A stretch of 64,000 bases of DNA, taken from Diplonema papillatum. Its lineage: Eukaryota; Euglenozoa; Diplonemea; Diplonemida; Diplonemidae. The notes under the pieces were generated by a model that saw only the letters and a list, made by a program, of their open reading frames with translations, made no database searches and was not told where the DNA came from. Shown in pieces: positions 1 through 9,470 of the stretch. The position numbers and the translations under genes are program-made. How positions within the stretch are numbered: the stretch's first letter is position 1; every line of letters begins with the position of its first letter. The stretch spans positions 62,001 through 126,000 of the forward strand of contig JAPJBO010000102.1 in the NCBI GenBank assembly GCA_030068145.1. The letters run 5' to 3'.

Positions 1-3000
1 GGCAGGACGTGCCGGCCAGGTTGTTCTGCAGCTCGAGCACGATCAGCTGCGCAGCTTGCGGCACGACCTCGAGGCTCCGCTGCAGGACGTGGTTCCCGTG
101 CTGGTCGGTCGCCAGCTGCTGCACCCGCGACTGCAAGCGGCGGGTGATCTGCACCCCTGCATCAGCACTGAACACCTTGTGTGTGTATGTGTTGGAATTC
201 AATTATTATGTGTGTTGGAATTCAATTCTTATGCGTGTTGGAATTCAATTATTATGTGTGTTGGAATCCCCTGAAGCGGAGTACAGCCCAAGTTGTCGGC
301 ATCCTCCACAGTTGAAGCTCCCCTTCCAGGTTCCTCGGCACCTGCGGTGCATTTTGAGACAAGGACGGTAACACTTTACCACGGTCTTGTTCCGTGCTCG
401 GTCGACTCAGCTTCAGACACATCACTCATTCCACGAAAACGTGTCACAGATTTTGCTTCCTCATTTCCGCCATGTTTAGGTCAAATTTTGAGTAAAATTC
501 GGAAATTCTTTCCGGGATGGAAAGAGCTATCCACGGCAAGTATCGGCATCCTTGTAACTCGATATAAGTACGTGCGCTCGGCTAAAGGCCGGCGCAGGGC
601 GAGACTGGAGGCAGCTGTTAGAGTTCGAAACAGTAAAGTTCGGGCGCAGCTAAGTTCGGGCGATGCTAAGTTTGGGTGATGCCAATTTCTCGTGAACCAA
701 AGTTCGGGCGAAGCAAAGTTCGGGCGCAGCTGAGTTCGGGCGAAGCAGAGTTCGGCCGAAGCTAAGTTCCAGTGAACCAAAGTTCGGGCGCAGCTGAGTT
801 CGGGCGAAGCTAAGTTCTGGTGAAGCAAAGCAAAGTTCGGGCGAAGCAAAATTCGGGTTCTGGTGATGAGTTCGGCGTGTGGTAGCAAGTTTAGTCTGTG
901 TTGGCAAGTTCGGCGCCAGTACCGGGGGGAGACCCCCCCGGACCCCGTTTCCCGTGGTGACCCAAATACCGCGAGATACTGAGAAACTCCGCAAAAAACG
1001 CAAATTTCGGGCACATGGGGCCCCGAAACGCAACAAACCTCGAAAACAATCCGCGACCGAAAAAATGTGATGGGTGGGGTCCGGCCTGAAGACCGACGCC
1101 CGCTCACTCTGCCACCCCTATGCATTTTGGCAGGGGAAAAAAAAGTTTGCTCCGCACTATTATGTAGTCCAAGAACTATACACTTTCGCAACATGAAAAG
1201 CCGGGTTGGCTCGAATAGAGGCTATTCACATTGCATGTTCGTAGGACCTCCAGTCTCGAAAAATCTGACCCCCTGATGGCACGTTAGACGTTTTTGGGCC
1301 GATTTTCGGGCCTCAAAAAAAAAACACTCCTCGGAGGAATCGAACCACTAGAACCAAGTGGGCGTGCTACCCGATAGACCACGGGCGAAAATACTCGAGG
1401 GACTGCCTTGTGCTCATTTCGAAGGAGGCTAGAGGGGGAGAAAACAATACAACTACAAAGTGGGTCTTTTTGGTTGAACGCTTACGCCCGCCACTAAACC
1501 CAGATTTACCTGTGTTTCGTGTGGGCTACAGCACATTTACCTCCTTTGATCTATCGCAACTGGCAGTCTCCTCAAGCATTTCCTACAAAGCAGGTGCTTA
1601 TACAAAAAGACGCGGGCAAATTCATTTTTTGTATTTGAACGATCCTTCCGGAAGTTCGCGTGACCCGTCAGGAAATTTGCGGTTAGGCCCCCGTCGGGGG
1701 TTCTCCGATCCCCCGTCGGGGGTTACATGTATGGTTTCTGTGTCGTCCCAACAAGAGCAAGGCGACATCCTGGTGTACGACGGGGACAATGAACCCAAGG
1801 TGCAAGACGACGTCTCTTTTTGCTCTTGGGGAGAAGTGACACAGAGAAAGCATCATCCCTTGCCAGACCACTACCGACCGTGTGCCTATTGCCAGTATCT
1901 GTGTCTCACACAATCCGACTACGAGAAACATAAGCGGATCTTTCACCCCCGTAGTAGTAGTAGTATGCGTCTGCCGAAGCAGCTGGAGACAGCAGACGCA
2001 GGGGGCAGGTCTTGCTTTACTTTTCTCTTCATGGAGACCCGCCCCCGGCAATCCTGACTGCCCAATCACGGTCGCGTAAGGTTTGTTCCCTATGGTGATG
2101 AGGTGGTTGACCAGGTGAGGTGGTTGACCAGGTCCACACGAAGCCTTATACAACACGGCTACAACACGAGGATGCAGGCCGGCTTAGGTGTGCACTCGGC
2201 CATCACAGGCCATTGGCTGCGAAGCACCCCCGAACGGTCGATTTGCCACTCTTGTGGCCCTCTATTCGCCGGGCGGTGCTGTCAGCACTTCGTTCCGCAT
2301 CGCGTCAAGCACATGATGCTGGCGGTTGGGGGATCGGCGACCGCAGCTCAATTAAGGCGCGTTCAACAGTGTCGCCTCGTGAAGGTGGGGCAATAAAATA
2401 GAAGAAGGTCCCCCCATGACGCCTGTGAGATCGCGCTTCGAGGTCGTCCGGATCCGGTCCCACGTGCCTGCATGCCTTTCACCCCCCGAAAAAAGAATAG
2501 GCGTGTGTTTGTTTGTACGTGCCGGGGGAGGATTAGCCTGTTAGTGAGTGATCGTGAGTGAATATGATCGGTAGGCTAATCTTCTCCCAAACACGCTGCC
2601 AGCGTTCTCTTTCGTGTTTACAATTAATTGTTACTACGAAAAAGAATAGGCGTGTGTTTGTTTGTACGTGCCGGCCCCTTGTATTATTGGAGGCCTTCAC
2701 CTACAACGTGTCGCAGACTTCTTTCCAACAGGACCGCTGAATAGATAACCGGTGAAGGCGTCAGCAGGCATTTGGTCCGTCGGTATGTAATAAACTTCCA
2801 GGTGATTGTCAAGCTCTTTCAATGCGTCCTGCAGTGCCCTCAGCCATAGGATGGCTGCTGGCTTTAGGGAATAGCCCTTCCTGATGATTCCAATCACAGC
2901 CTTATTATCCACGCCGACCACCAAAAGAGTGTTAGTACGGGAGTGGCCGCGGACCAACATGTACAACGCGTACAGCTCCTTCAGATAGATAGGGACTTAG

Positions 3001-6000
3001 TCAAGCATTTCGGGAAAACTCCGTAATGGGCCTCGCCCTTGATGTAGGCCCAACCTACACCACTGGCATCAGAAGACCCGTGCACCCTCTCTGTGGGAGG
3101 CTGCTCCCAGCCCACATAGGCATTGTCTTCCAACCTTGTAACCATTCGACGGAGGAGAATGAGCAGCTCACCATCAATCGTCTTATGGGCCTGCCAGAAG
3201 GCTCTGTCCTGCAGGTGCCCGATCCGGGTGACCACCGACATCCACCGTAACAACAGCAGCAGCTCGGCGAAAGGCTTCTTCAGTACATGCTGTCTCCATA
3301 TGAGACAGCCTGCCAATCTCCACCAGGACCGTAGCGGGGCGACGGTGCCGCTCAGCAGTCTCTTAGCGGGACCTACAACTTTCTCGACCCAAGCAGGGTC
3401 CAGTCGCCATCTCTTGAGGCGGAGGTCGCCCTGCAGACCGAGGCTGGTAAACAAGGATGAGGGCTCTTTCTTCTCGCCGATAACCAGCCCATACTTCTCA
3501 CACAAGTTCTCAAAATCCCGCTGAACCCTTTCTACTCCAGCCCGATCGGCACCCAGGAAGAAGCAGTTGTCGATCCAGGCGAAACTGTCTGTGTGGGGAT
3601 GCCCCTCCCTAGCTCGCTCTGCGATCAGCTCAGATACTGCCTGGGCCAGCTGTGGAGCACCACGGTATCCCATGGGCAGGACCTTCAAACGGTAAACCTT
3701 GTTATCCACCCGTAGGCAGAAGAACCGGCGGGCGTCCTCGTCCAAAGGGAATTGGAAGAAGAACGACTTGAAGTCGAACTCAGCTAAATAGCGGAAGCCC
3801 ATCATTCGTTCGATCATCGAGGGGTATGAGGGCAGCACGCAGGGGGGGCAAGGGGTATGGGAAGTTGCGGCATTTAAGGCCGTGCAAGCCAGAATGAAGC
3901 GGAGCTGACCTTGCTTAGACTTCTCAACACAGAAGGCGGAATGACACCACCTCTCAGAATCGTTTCTGCGAACGTTTTCAACGATGCCGAGCTCCAGGAG
4001 GCGGGCCACGTGTGGAGCCATCTTCCTGTTTGGGGGACCGGGTGCGGAGGGTCGGGTGTAGCCTATGAGACTTCGGATCTTTGTTTCCTTCACCCACTCG
4101 AAATGTGTCCTGAGGCCCGGGAAGTCAGATACAAGCTTGAGGACTTCGACCGTGGAGCACACAGCCGGAGCTACAACGCCCTCGTAGCATGTGGCTGTCT
4201 TCGGCTTCGGTAAGTCATGATCCTGACTAAGCCACGTTTCGGCATAGTCGTAGAGGTCAGAGAAGTCTTTCAAGGTGACAGGCCACGCGACTGAGGGCTC
4301 TTCAGCCGATCTTGTTTCGTCCTCTGCGGGACAATCAGCTGTCCGATGCACCGGGCAGGTCACCTTTGGAGCAGTTTGAGGGGAGCAACAGAACCCTGAG
4401 CACTGCCCCAGAGGTAGTGAGGAATATATTGGCGAGTCGTCTCGACCTGCTTGTGACGGCCCACTACTTGTGCCGAATCCTCCCCGTCGTCCGCGAACCG
4501 GGCCACCCAGGTAAGGGCCGAATGCCGTATGCCGTGGGACTTCAGACCCAGCTGAACTGTCAACACCTCGTTGTAGGGTGTTGTCCGGAGCTCGGGGTAG
4601 AACATGTACTTCTTCCCCGACTTCACTCGCCGATTCCACCACTCCAACATCCAATGGGTGAATCGGCCCGCCCTCTCCACCAACAGTGGCTGGCCCTTGC
4701 CGCTTCTGTCCGTCTTCCCGTACACCAGGACGACTAGGATGAGACGGGGGTCCTTGGGGCAGGCCACGACCTGTGAGGTCTCGAGCCGAATGAGGTCGAT
4801 GAACCGGGCGCCAAGGCTCCACTGTGTAGCCAGCGCAGCACGGTGTAGACCGGTCATCTTTGCTATAGCCCCCCACACCTGTTGGTTGTTGACCAGGACA
4901 CGGGAGTCCTGGGCCCTCCGTTCGAACTCTTTTAGTTCGCGGGCCAATGCCCTCCGGAAGGCGGTCGCCGGATCGACCTTCAGCATATTCCGGTACGTCA
5001 TATACTGACGGGCGGACACGGGAGCAATGTCCTTCCGTTCCAACTTGAGTTGGAGCCACATCAGGAAGACGAGGTCTTCTGACAGGTGAGGGTGGCTCCT
5101 CTTGACCCGGGCGATGAAGGCATCGCTGCGGGTTTGCACACTGGACAGAGCAGCCGTGTTGGCATAACACAGCGAGGCCCTGTCCATCACTCTCCGTAGG
5201 AGGCCCGGGACCTGCTTGGGGGTGACTCGATCTAATTTTCGGATCTTGGAAGCTGGGAGGGGGAGGCGTTCGAAGACCGGAGCAGGTGAGCCTAGTCACT
5301 CCCTTCTCGTCCTCTTTGAACGACCCTCCCGCTCCACTTCCTTTTTTGCTCCTTCCCGCGAGCTTTGTGGCTTTACTTGAAGAAGCGCGTTGTTCAAGTT
5401 AATAGCCCAGCGCTCATCCATGTCGTGGTATTTGGTCTTGCGCGAGCGGGCCTCATAGAGGACCGAAGCCTCGGGGGTTCCGCCGGACCTGAATCGCAGG
5501 CGGTTCGATTCCATGCGGGTCACGGCTGTCTGCATGGCCTGCATCACCCCAGGACGGTGGACGGCCTCGGGGAGCAAGGACCACAGCACGTCGTAGGTGC
5601 TGCGGAGCTCGTGGCGGTGAGCGGCGAGTTGCTCGTTCACCTCCGCCGCCTCGCCGTAACGCCTCTGGACGTGGTTACGGAGGGCCAGGCGTCCAGCCGG
5701 CGACTTCAGCAACGGCTTCCACGTCAACACCCGCCGAGTGTCGACCTCGGCCTGCTCCGCTTCTTCGGCTTCCTTCTGGGCCAGGGCCGCGTCGGATTCC
5801 ACCTTGCGGAGTTGGCCCTGGGTAACGGCAAGCTGCCTGTGCAGCCCGGAAAGGAGGTGGGCGAACGGTTCCCGCCAGGGTCCTTCGGGCAATTTGTCCA
5901 GGACCGCCTGGACGGCATCCGCACCCACACTTTCCTCGTCGTCTTGTCGGCGGAAGGGGGGAAACTCTACCGCCTCCTCAAGAATCGGGTAGGCTGCGCG

Positions 6001-8067
6001 GTCGTTCCTGTGGGCCAGGCAGCAACAGACTGGGCATGACCAGTCGTCGTCCTTTATACCCGCGGAGAAACCGGCGGCATCCGCCCCTAACTTCTTGCTC
6101 AGGCAGGACGGAGAGGCTAGGAACCCACAGGTGGCGCACCTCGTCGACTGCTCCGGCCGGTGCGCGATGATGCACGAGGGGAACACGCAGTCAAACTCCC
6201 CGTCGTCAAACTCCGCGGAGCGCGGTAGCTAGCAAACGGGCACAGTGCCCCAGTTGACCTCATCCTCGAGGATATCAGTCCGAGTAAGTGCCATTTTTGT
6301 TTGTACGTGCCGGGGGAGGATTAGCCTGTTAGTGAGTGATAGTGAGTGAATATGATCGGTACCAAACACGCTGCCAGCGTTCTCTTTCGTGTTTACAATT
6401 AATTGTTACTACGAAAAAAAGGAAAATTGACAGGTGCGGAAGCTACTCAGAAGCTGAACGAGAAGCTGAGAAACAGAGACTACCATCTAGGGAATGTACT
6501 CTGTGTAAAACACAAATGCTCCGTACCCTTCTGCCATCTCACTTCAATACTAGCCACAAGAGGGCCTCCGAAGAGGATCGTTCCAAGCACGACCTCACGA
6601 AGTGTCCCAAAGACTGTGGATACATCACGTTCGCGGCAGGGTTGAGGGCCAAACTGAATCCAAACCACCTACCCAAACAAGCGAACTTCTGGAAGCATCA
6701 GTCAGTGCTGAACCGGTGTCTGTCCGACCTGCCGAGACAATGCCCCGAAAGTGGTGACCTTCGGCGACTGGATGGCGCAGAGCCGGGAAAGAATGAAGAC
6801 GCTAAAGCCCGCTAATAAACGGCGTTGAGGCACCCCCCAAAATTGCTTGCTCTCTGCCTTACATCCAAGTATCGTTCTCTCTTCCTCCTTGTGTAACCCC
6901 CCTACCTATCAAAAAGCCCACGAGCCACCGGTGCGGGCGCACCGGTGCGCTTTCGGTGCGCCGGTGCGCTACTTCCCTTTTTTCCCCCTCGAACCTTAAG
7001 CGCCCACATGTGGTCACATGTATTTTCTGCGTAAGCCCTGGCTGGGTCCTTTGGATGGGTCTGTTCCGGTGCGAGCACAACTTGGGGGTGTTCTGCACCC
7101 CAGCGCCCGCACTGAACACGGAAGCAGTGTACCGAGCACCGCACCAACCCCGGTCGAAGGGAATCTGTTCCAAACTGCCTGAAGCCTCAACAATTGTTCA
7201 AGGGAGACAGGTACTGGGTCTCGAATCAGACGACCGCATACCTCGAATGCTTTCTGCACCACTCTGCAGCCGAAGGTGTTCTGCGACAGCTCGAAGAGGT
7301 TGTTCTGAATGATCTGGAGGAGGACATCATGCTGCTGAGGGGTGCCGTAGTGCATCACGCGCTGTGGTGTGGTTTGTTTCACGTCAGCCGCCGACGCTTC
7401 GAAGCACTGCCCACGGCAGGTGGTATTGGTATCCTGATACCACAGCTGCTGCTATCCAGCCACTAGAGAGCCCAGACCTCTGCCCTACGTAGTGGTACAG
7501 AGCTACATACCGATGTGGCAGTCCTGGTATCCTCAGTATACCCTCAGGTAGTACTGCAAGGTACATGTGGTGGCTCATCCCCTGACATGTACATGCACAA
7601 CATCATACTCTGCGAGAACCTCTCTACCCAAACCCCCCCTTCCCCTATTGGCAGCATCTCATTTGTCCCGCGGCCGGAAGGGAAGTTGCCGACAACAGAA
7701 ATGTTGAACGGGGTTTTGCCTCTCGTGTTATTCTGCAGATGTCTTTTAACTATCGGAGGGCTAAGTCTTCGAAAGAACGCTGACGGGGTTTTGCCTGGAG
7801 GCTTTTCGTGGTATCCTGCGGTGCTTGTTGCTGTGTTGGGGTCGAAGTCTGCGGAAAGAAACCTACCTGCAAGACGTAGTTGCCGAAGACGTGGATCATC
7901 AGCGCCGCCGCGAAGGGCGCCACCTTCTCGAAGACGTACTGGCGGTCGTCTTGCGACACGCTGTCCAGCAGCACCTGCAGCTTCTGCGAGCCCTCGCGCT
8001 CCTGGCAGGCCTCGACGATGTCCTGCATTGACCGCAGCTCGGCGGACGCGGCCGCAGACGGTTCCAT
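1..8067 (-). CDS. Pumilio/PUF-family RNA-binding protein, 5' three exons (partial)
   Basis: Exons read on the minus strand are 8067-7867, 7361-7242 and 148 to the window edge. All junctions are phase 0, with donors GTAGGT and GTATGC and acceptors CACAG and GTGCAG. The joined protein shows consecutive PUF repeats: GSQKLQ with VFEKVAPFAAALMIHVFGNYVLQ split across exon 1, then NTFGCRVVQKAFE in exon 2, then LATDQHGNHVLQRSLE in exon 3. Each is an RNA-base-contacting helix of the family. PUF proteins bind 3'UTR motifs and repress or localise mRNAs in the cytoplasm. The start ATG at 8067 has a GCCATGG context and leaves only about 20 residues before the first repeat, so the N terminus is short; an upstream exon cannot be excluded. 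Intron 1 is 505 bp. Intron 2 is 7,093 bp and contains a whole retrotransposon in the same orientation. The remaining repeats lie beyond position 1. Confidence 0.88.
186..269. repeat. 23-bp tandem repeat in PUF intron 2
   Basis: About 3.5 copies of a unit reading GTGTTGGAATTCAATTATTA with small changes, starting about 40 bp inside the intron from exon 3. Confidence 0.8.
575..905. repeat. Minisatellite (AAGTTCGGGCGAAGC type) with a conserved left flank
   Basis: Degenerate units of about 20 bp, alternating AGTTCGGGCGAAGCTA with AGTTCTGGTGAAGCAA. The flank at 575-640 (GGCCGGCGCAGGGCGAGAC) recurs at 35955-36030, again directly before the same array, so the flank and the array moved together. The repeated translated peptides are shadows of the repeat. 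Confidence 0.8.
1330..1396 (-). other. tRNA-like RNA polymerase III sequence
   Basis: The minus strand reads TGGTCTATCGGGT (A-box-like), then GGTTCGATTCC (a perfect B box), then a run of ten T (Pol III terminator) at 1317-1326. The acceptor and T stems do not pair, and the anticodon loop lacks U33. It is therefore a tRNA-derived relic rather than a working tRNA. It abuts the head of a SINE copy on the other strand. Confidence 0.4.
1393..1608 (+). mobile_element. SINE, subfamily A
   Basis: Full copy from ATACTCGAGGG to GGTGCTTATACAAAAA. The same consensus recurs at 16640, 32540 (minus), 40463, 40684, 42695, 54832 and 55963. It has a constant head, a constant middle (GAACGCTTACGCCCGCC) and a constant tail (CAAGCATTTCCTACAAAGCA) followed by A-rich sequence. 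No coding capacity. Confidence 0.75.
1731..2057 (+). CDS. Short ORF with a C2H2 zinc finger, probably a transposon remnant
   Basis: About 108 aa from the ATG at 1731. It contains CAYCQYLC then HKRIFH, a C-X2-C-X12-H-X4-H finger with classical spacing, in an otherwise acidic and then basic low-complexity context. It lies on the strand opposite to the PUF gene, inside its intron, just beyond the left end of the retrotransposon. No partner exon was found. It could be a fragment of a plus-strand element into which the retrotransposon inserted, because a second finger-like ORF lies on the other side of the insertion. Function is unknown. Confidence 0.35.
   Translation: MVSVSSQQEQGDILVYDGDNEPKVQDDVSFCSWGEVTQRKHHPLPDHYRPCAYCQYLCLTQSDYEKHKRIFHPRSSSSMRLPKQLETADAGGRSCFTFLFMETRPRQS
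2405..2480. repeat. Fragment shared with 56489-56556
   Basis: A stretch of about 60 bp (GTCGTCCGGATCCGGTCCCA and flanks) is nearly identical to 56515-56550, in the same orientation. On the minus strand both can encode HVGPDPDD. It ends just before the terminal repeat of the retrotransposon. It is a relic of another element or of the insertion target. Confidence 0.6.
2489..2675 (-). repeat. 3' split direct repeats of the VIPER-like element
   Basis: On the plus strand: block X (TTTGTTTGTACGTGCCGGGG through GAATATGATCGGTA, to about 2572), a 15-bp spacer, block Y (AAACACGCTGCCAGCG through TTGTTACTACGAAAAA), then a second start of X with its leader AATAGGCGTGTGTTTG. X and Y both recur at 6297-6417. 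The reuse of X on both sides of Y is the split-direct-repeat form known for Ngaro and VIPER elements. Confidence 0.7.
2697..4345 (-). pseudogene. Reverse transcriptase / RNase H of the VIPER-like element, frameshifted
   Basis: The RT domain is clear: motif A EFDFKSFFFQF (about 3770), motif B LPMGYRGAPQLAQ (about 3665) and motif C AWIDNCFF (3566-3577), where the usual second Asp of the catalytic pair reads Asn. Downstream EKKEPSSLFTSLG fits the motif D region. RNase H begins with HGSSDASGVGWAYI (about 3065). The frame stops at 2981, and the domain resumes one base out of phase with YLKELYALYML, VVGVDNKAVIG and PTDQMPADAF, giving the remaining acidic residues of the RNase H site. The RT frame is -1 relative to the recombinase and overlaps its stop (4360), so ribosomal frameshifting or re-initiation is likely in an intact copy. 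The part of this frame upstream of about 4345 is a shadow of the recombinase gene. Confidence 0.8.
4360..5295 (-). CDS. Tyrosine recombinase (integrase) of the VIPER-like element
   Basis: This frame directly continues the gag frame after a TGA. The first ATG is at 5187 (275 aa). Counted from that Met, the catalytic set is complete: Arg128 in GARFIDLIRL, His218 and Arg221 in HGIRHS, His245 in GRHKQ and Tyr254 in TRQYIPHYL. This is the R-HxxR-H-Y signature of the phage-integrase fold. The enzyme would join the circular DNA copy to the target without the end-nicking of retroviral integrases. The N-terminal half, rich in helix-forming residues (SARQYMTYRNMLK), fits a core-binding domain. No frameshift or stop lies inside this ORF. 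Between the gag stop and Met there are 36 further open codons rich in Arg, Lys and Pro. Confidence 0.85.
   Translation of the reverse strand, partial: LGSPAPVFERLPLPASKIRKLDRVTPKQVPGLLRRVMDRASLCYANTAALSSVQTRSDAFIARVKRSHPHLSEDLVFLMWLQLKLERKDIAPVSARQYMTYRNMLKVDPATAFRRALARELKEFERRAQDSRVLVNNQQVWGAIAKMTGLHRAALATQWSLGARFIDLIRLETSQVVACPKDPRLILVVLVYGKTDRSGKGQPLLVERAGRFTHWMLEWWNRRVKSGKKYMFYPELRTTPYNEVLTVQLGLKSHGIRHSALTWVARFADDGEDSAQVVGRHKQVETTRQYIPHYLWGSAQGSVAPLKLLQR
5296..6294 (-). pseudogene. Gag-like ORF1 of the VIPER-like element, one in-frame TAG
   Basis: 333 codons from the ATG at 6294, which sits inside the edge of the 5' repeat block, to the TGA at 5298. Codon 22 (6231-6229) is TAG; the frame is otherwise open. 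After the stop comes a Cys-rich segment (FDCVFPSC, CATCGF, CPVCCCLAHR) with zinc-ribbon-like pairs, then a helical, charged region with a coiled-coil look (AQKEAEEAEQAEVDTRR) and a basic C terminus (REGRSKRTRRE). This layout suits a nucleic-acid-binding Gag protein, but no family was recognised by sequence. Confidence 0.65.
6297..6417 (-). repeat. 5' repeat block of the VIPER-like element
   Basis: It carries block X followed immediately by block Y. X matches 2510-2572 and Y matches 2588-2643 almost base for base; one substitution in X is GTGATAGTGAG for GTGATCGTGAG. The 15-bp spacer present at the 3' end is missing here. Confidence 0.75.
6418..6815 (+). CDS. ORF with a C2H2-like finger next to the retrotransposon
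   Basis: An open frame of about 130 codons on the plus strand, without an ATG of its own near the start. It contains CTLCKTQMLRTLLPSHFNTSH (split here as CTLC and SHFNTSH), a C-X2-C-X11-H-X5-H finger, followed by CPKDCGYITF and a His/Lys-rich end. It begins exactly at the outer edge of the element's repeat block, so it is probably a host or transposon ORF cut by the insertion. No function can be assigned. Confidence 0.35.
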
Positions 8068-8300
8068 GGCAAGCAGCGGGATCGCAACGGCTCCTCCTGG
8101 TTCAAAGAGGGGGTGTGAGTCGTTATTGGTGTTCGGTGTAGGGAACAAGGAAAGGCAAGAGAGTTGTAGTATGGTTAAAGATGAAACGCCCATGTGCTGA
8201 AGCCGTTAAGCATTGGGAACTTTTAAGTACACGGACCACACGGATCAGCATGCCGTTAAGCAGCCGGCTTATCCCGAGACACCTTTTATAATATTATTAT

Positions 8301-9235
8301 GTACCGTCTTCGGAAAAATATTGGATAGGAAAGTATTTGGATAGGAAGAACATTTGGATAGGAAATATTTTGGATAAAACGTGAGCGTGCTTGCGCGACC
8401 GCCGTCGCCCGACCTACTGGGCTGCCAGTCATCGAATCAGAACTTGCACAGAATGGGCTGAAGTGGTGTAAGGAAGCACAACCACGTACAGACGAGCTGA
8501 GACAAGCAGAGTACGGAATGAAACCCAGACGGCACAAAATAAATGCGTAGTTTTGTTTTATTGAAAAGAAAGAAGAGATTAATGGAGCAACACAATATCC
8601 CACAAAGCTGCGTCTTGAACTGCGACCATGCTGCGGCGCTTTTCATGCCCAGCTCGACTGCAACACGCCCCGAAAGGTACTCGTGATGTGCGCATTGGCT
8701 ATGGGCGACAAGCGAAGCGTTACTGTTGTGACTGGTGGGGCTGCGGACGGGACTCCCATCCCCTACCAAGTGATCCTTGTGGGAAAACCGAGCCGGGTCA
8801 TTCCCCAGGTCGCAGACACGAAGGGGTTCCACTTGACCTAGACCCCGAATGGGTCAACACCGTGACAGCAAAGCAGTACATCGACTGGAGGGTGAAAAAT
8901 GGTGAGGGCGCAAGAAACGGTTCCATCAGCAAGTGCTTTTTCCTTCTGCGAATCAACCCATCAGCGTCCCCGTTGCTTCCTAGTCGCTGGGTCGGAGCGT
9001 CCAAAGCGCTCTCAGCCTAGCATTTCGTGGCTCATAAGGCGGGGGGGAAAACCATAGTTAGGGGGGCGGGGGAATACGTTCTGGACTTAACAACCGGAAA
9101 ATCGTCTTGAACTTTGATCGGACCGGAAGAATATTTGGATAGGAAAAATGTTTGGATAGGAAATATTTTGGATAAAATGGCCATCCCAGAAAATTTGGAT
9201 ATTTTTCCTATCCAATATTTTTCCGAAGACGGTAC
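8301..9235. mobile_element. 935-bp element with 30-bp perfect terminal inverted repeats
   Basis: The left end GTACCGTCTTCGGAAAAATA (8301 onward, 30 bp) is the exact reverse complement of 9206-9235. Just inside each end lies the direct repeat TTTGGATAGGAAATATTTTG. The interior has one plus-strand ORF (8628-9020) without a recognised domain and no transposase. No clear target duplication is visible (TAT and TAC flank it). It sits about 230 bp upstream of the PUF start codon. Confidence 0.7.
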
Positions 9236-9344
9236 TACAGTTACTGAGTAGTTGGTTGTTACGAATTAACTCCTGTGTAGACAGAGTAGTGTTGGCATTG
9301 TTTCTGTTATGTTCTCGCGTTTGCGGCGGTCTTCGTTGGTGGTA

Positions 9345-9470
9345 TAGTAGTTTGTGCTACCTGAGTAGTACCTCCGTTGTTTTACACTCGTTCTCTTCTC
9401 TACTCACTTCTGTACGTACTCTCTCACTCTTCTGGTTTGTAGAATAAGGGAAGGCAAGAAAGTTGATTGA
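9345..9470. repeat. Dispersed repeat ending in GGAAGGCAAGAA
   Basis: Shares TACCTCCGTTGTTTTACACT and GAATAAGGGAAGGCAAGAA with 37110-37262 and 39655-39762, where the end reads GAATAAGGGGAGGCAAGAAG. Shorter tails occur near 8130 and 42130 (GTATGGTTAAAGAT). Confidence 0.55.

Larger units (their letters stand above)
2489..6417 (-). mobile_element. VIPER-like tyrosine-recombinase retrotransposon, full length but inactive
   Basis: Order on the minus strand: repeat block (6417-6297), gag-like ORF (6294-5296), tyrosine recombinase (5295-4360), reverse transcriptase with RNase H (about 4345-2697), repeat block (2675-2489). The order recombinase before RT is the arrangement described for VIPER of trypanosomes; DIRS and Ngaro have RT before recombinase. 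Defects seen: an in-frame TAG near the start of gag and a one-base frameshift in RNase H. It lies in intron 2 of the PUF gene in the gene's orientation. Boundaries are approximate because the terminal repeats are split rather than simple LTRs. Confidence 0.75.

Noticed and set aside
4360..5299. Upstream two-fifths of the long RT-frame ORF as an extra protein domain
   Set aside because: It overlaps the recombinase gene out of frame, is Arg/Gly/Pro-rich and has no domain. It is a GC-driven shadow. The RT protein should begin near 4345.
2489..6417. LTR retrotransposon of the Gypsy or Copia type
   Set aside because: There is no protease or DDE integrase, the recombinase is of tyrosine type and the terminal repeats are split rather than simple LTRs.
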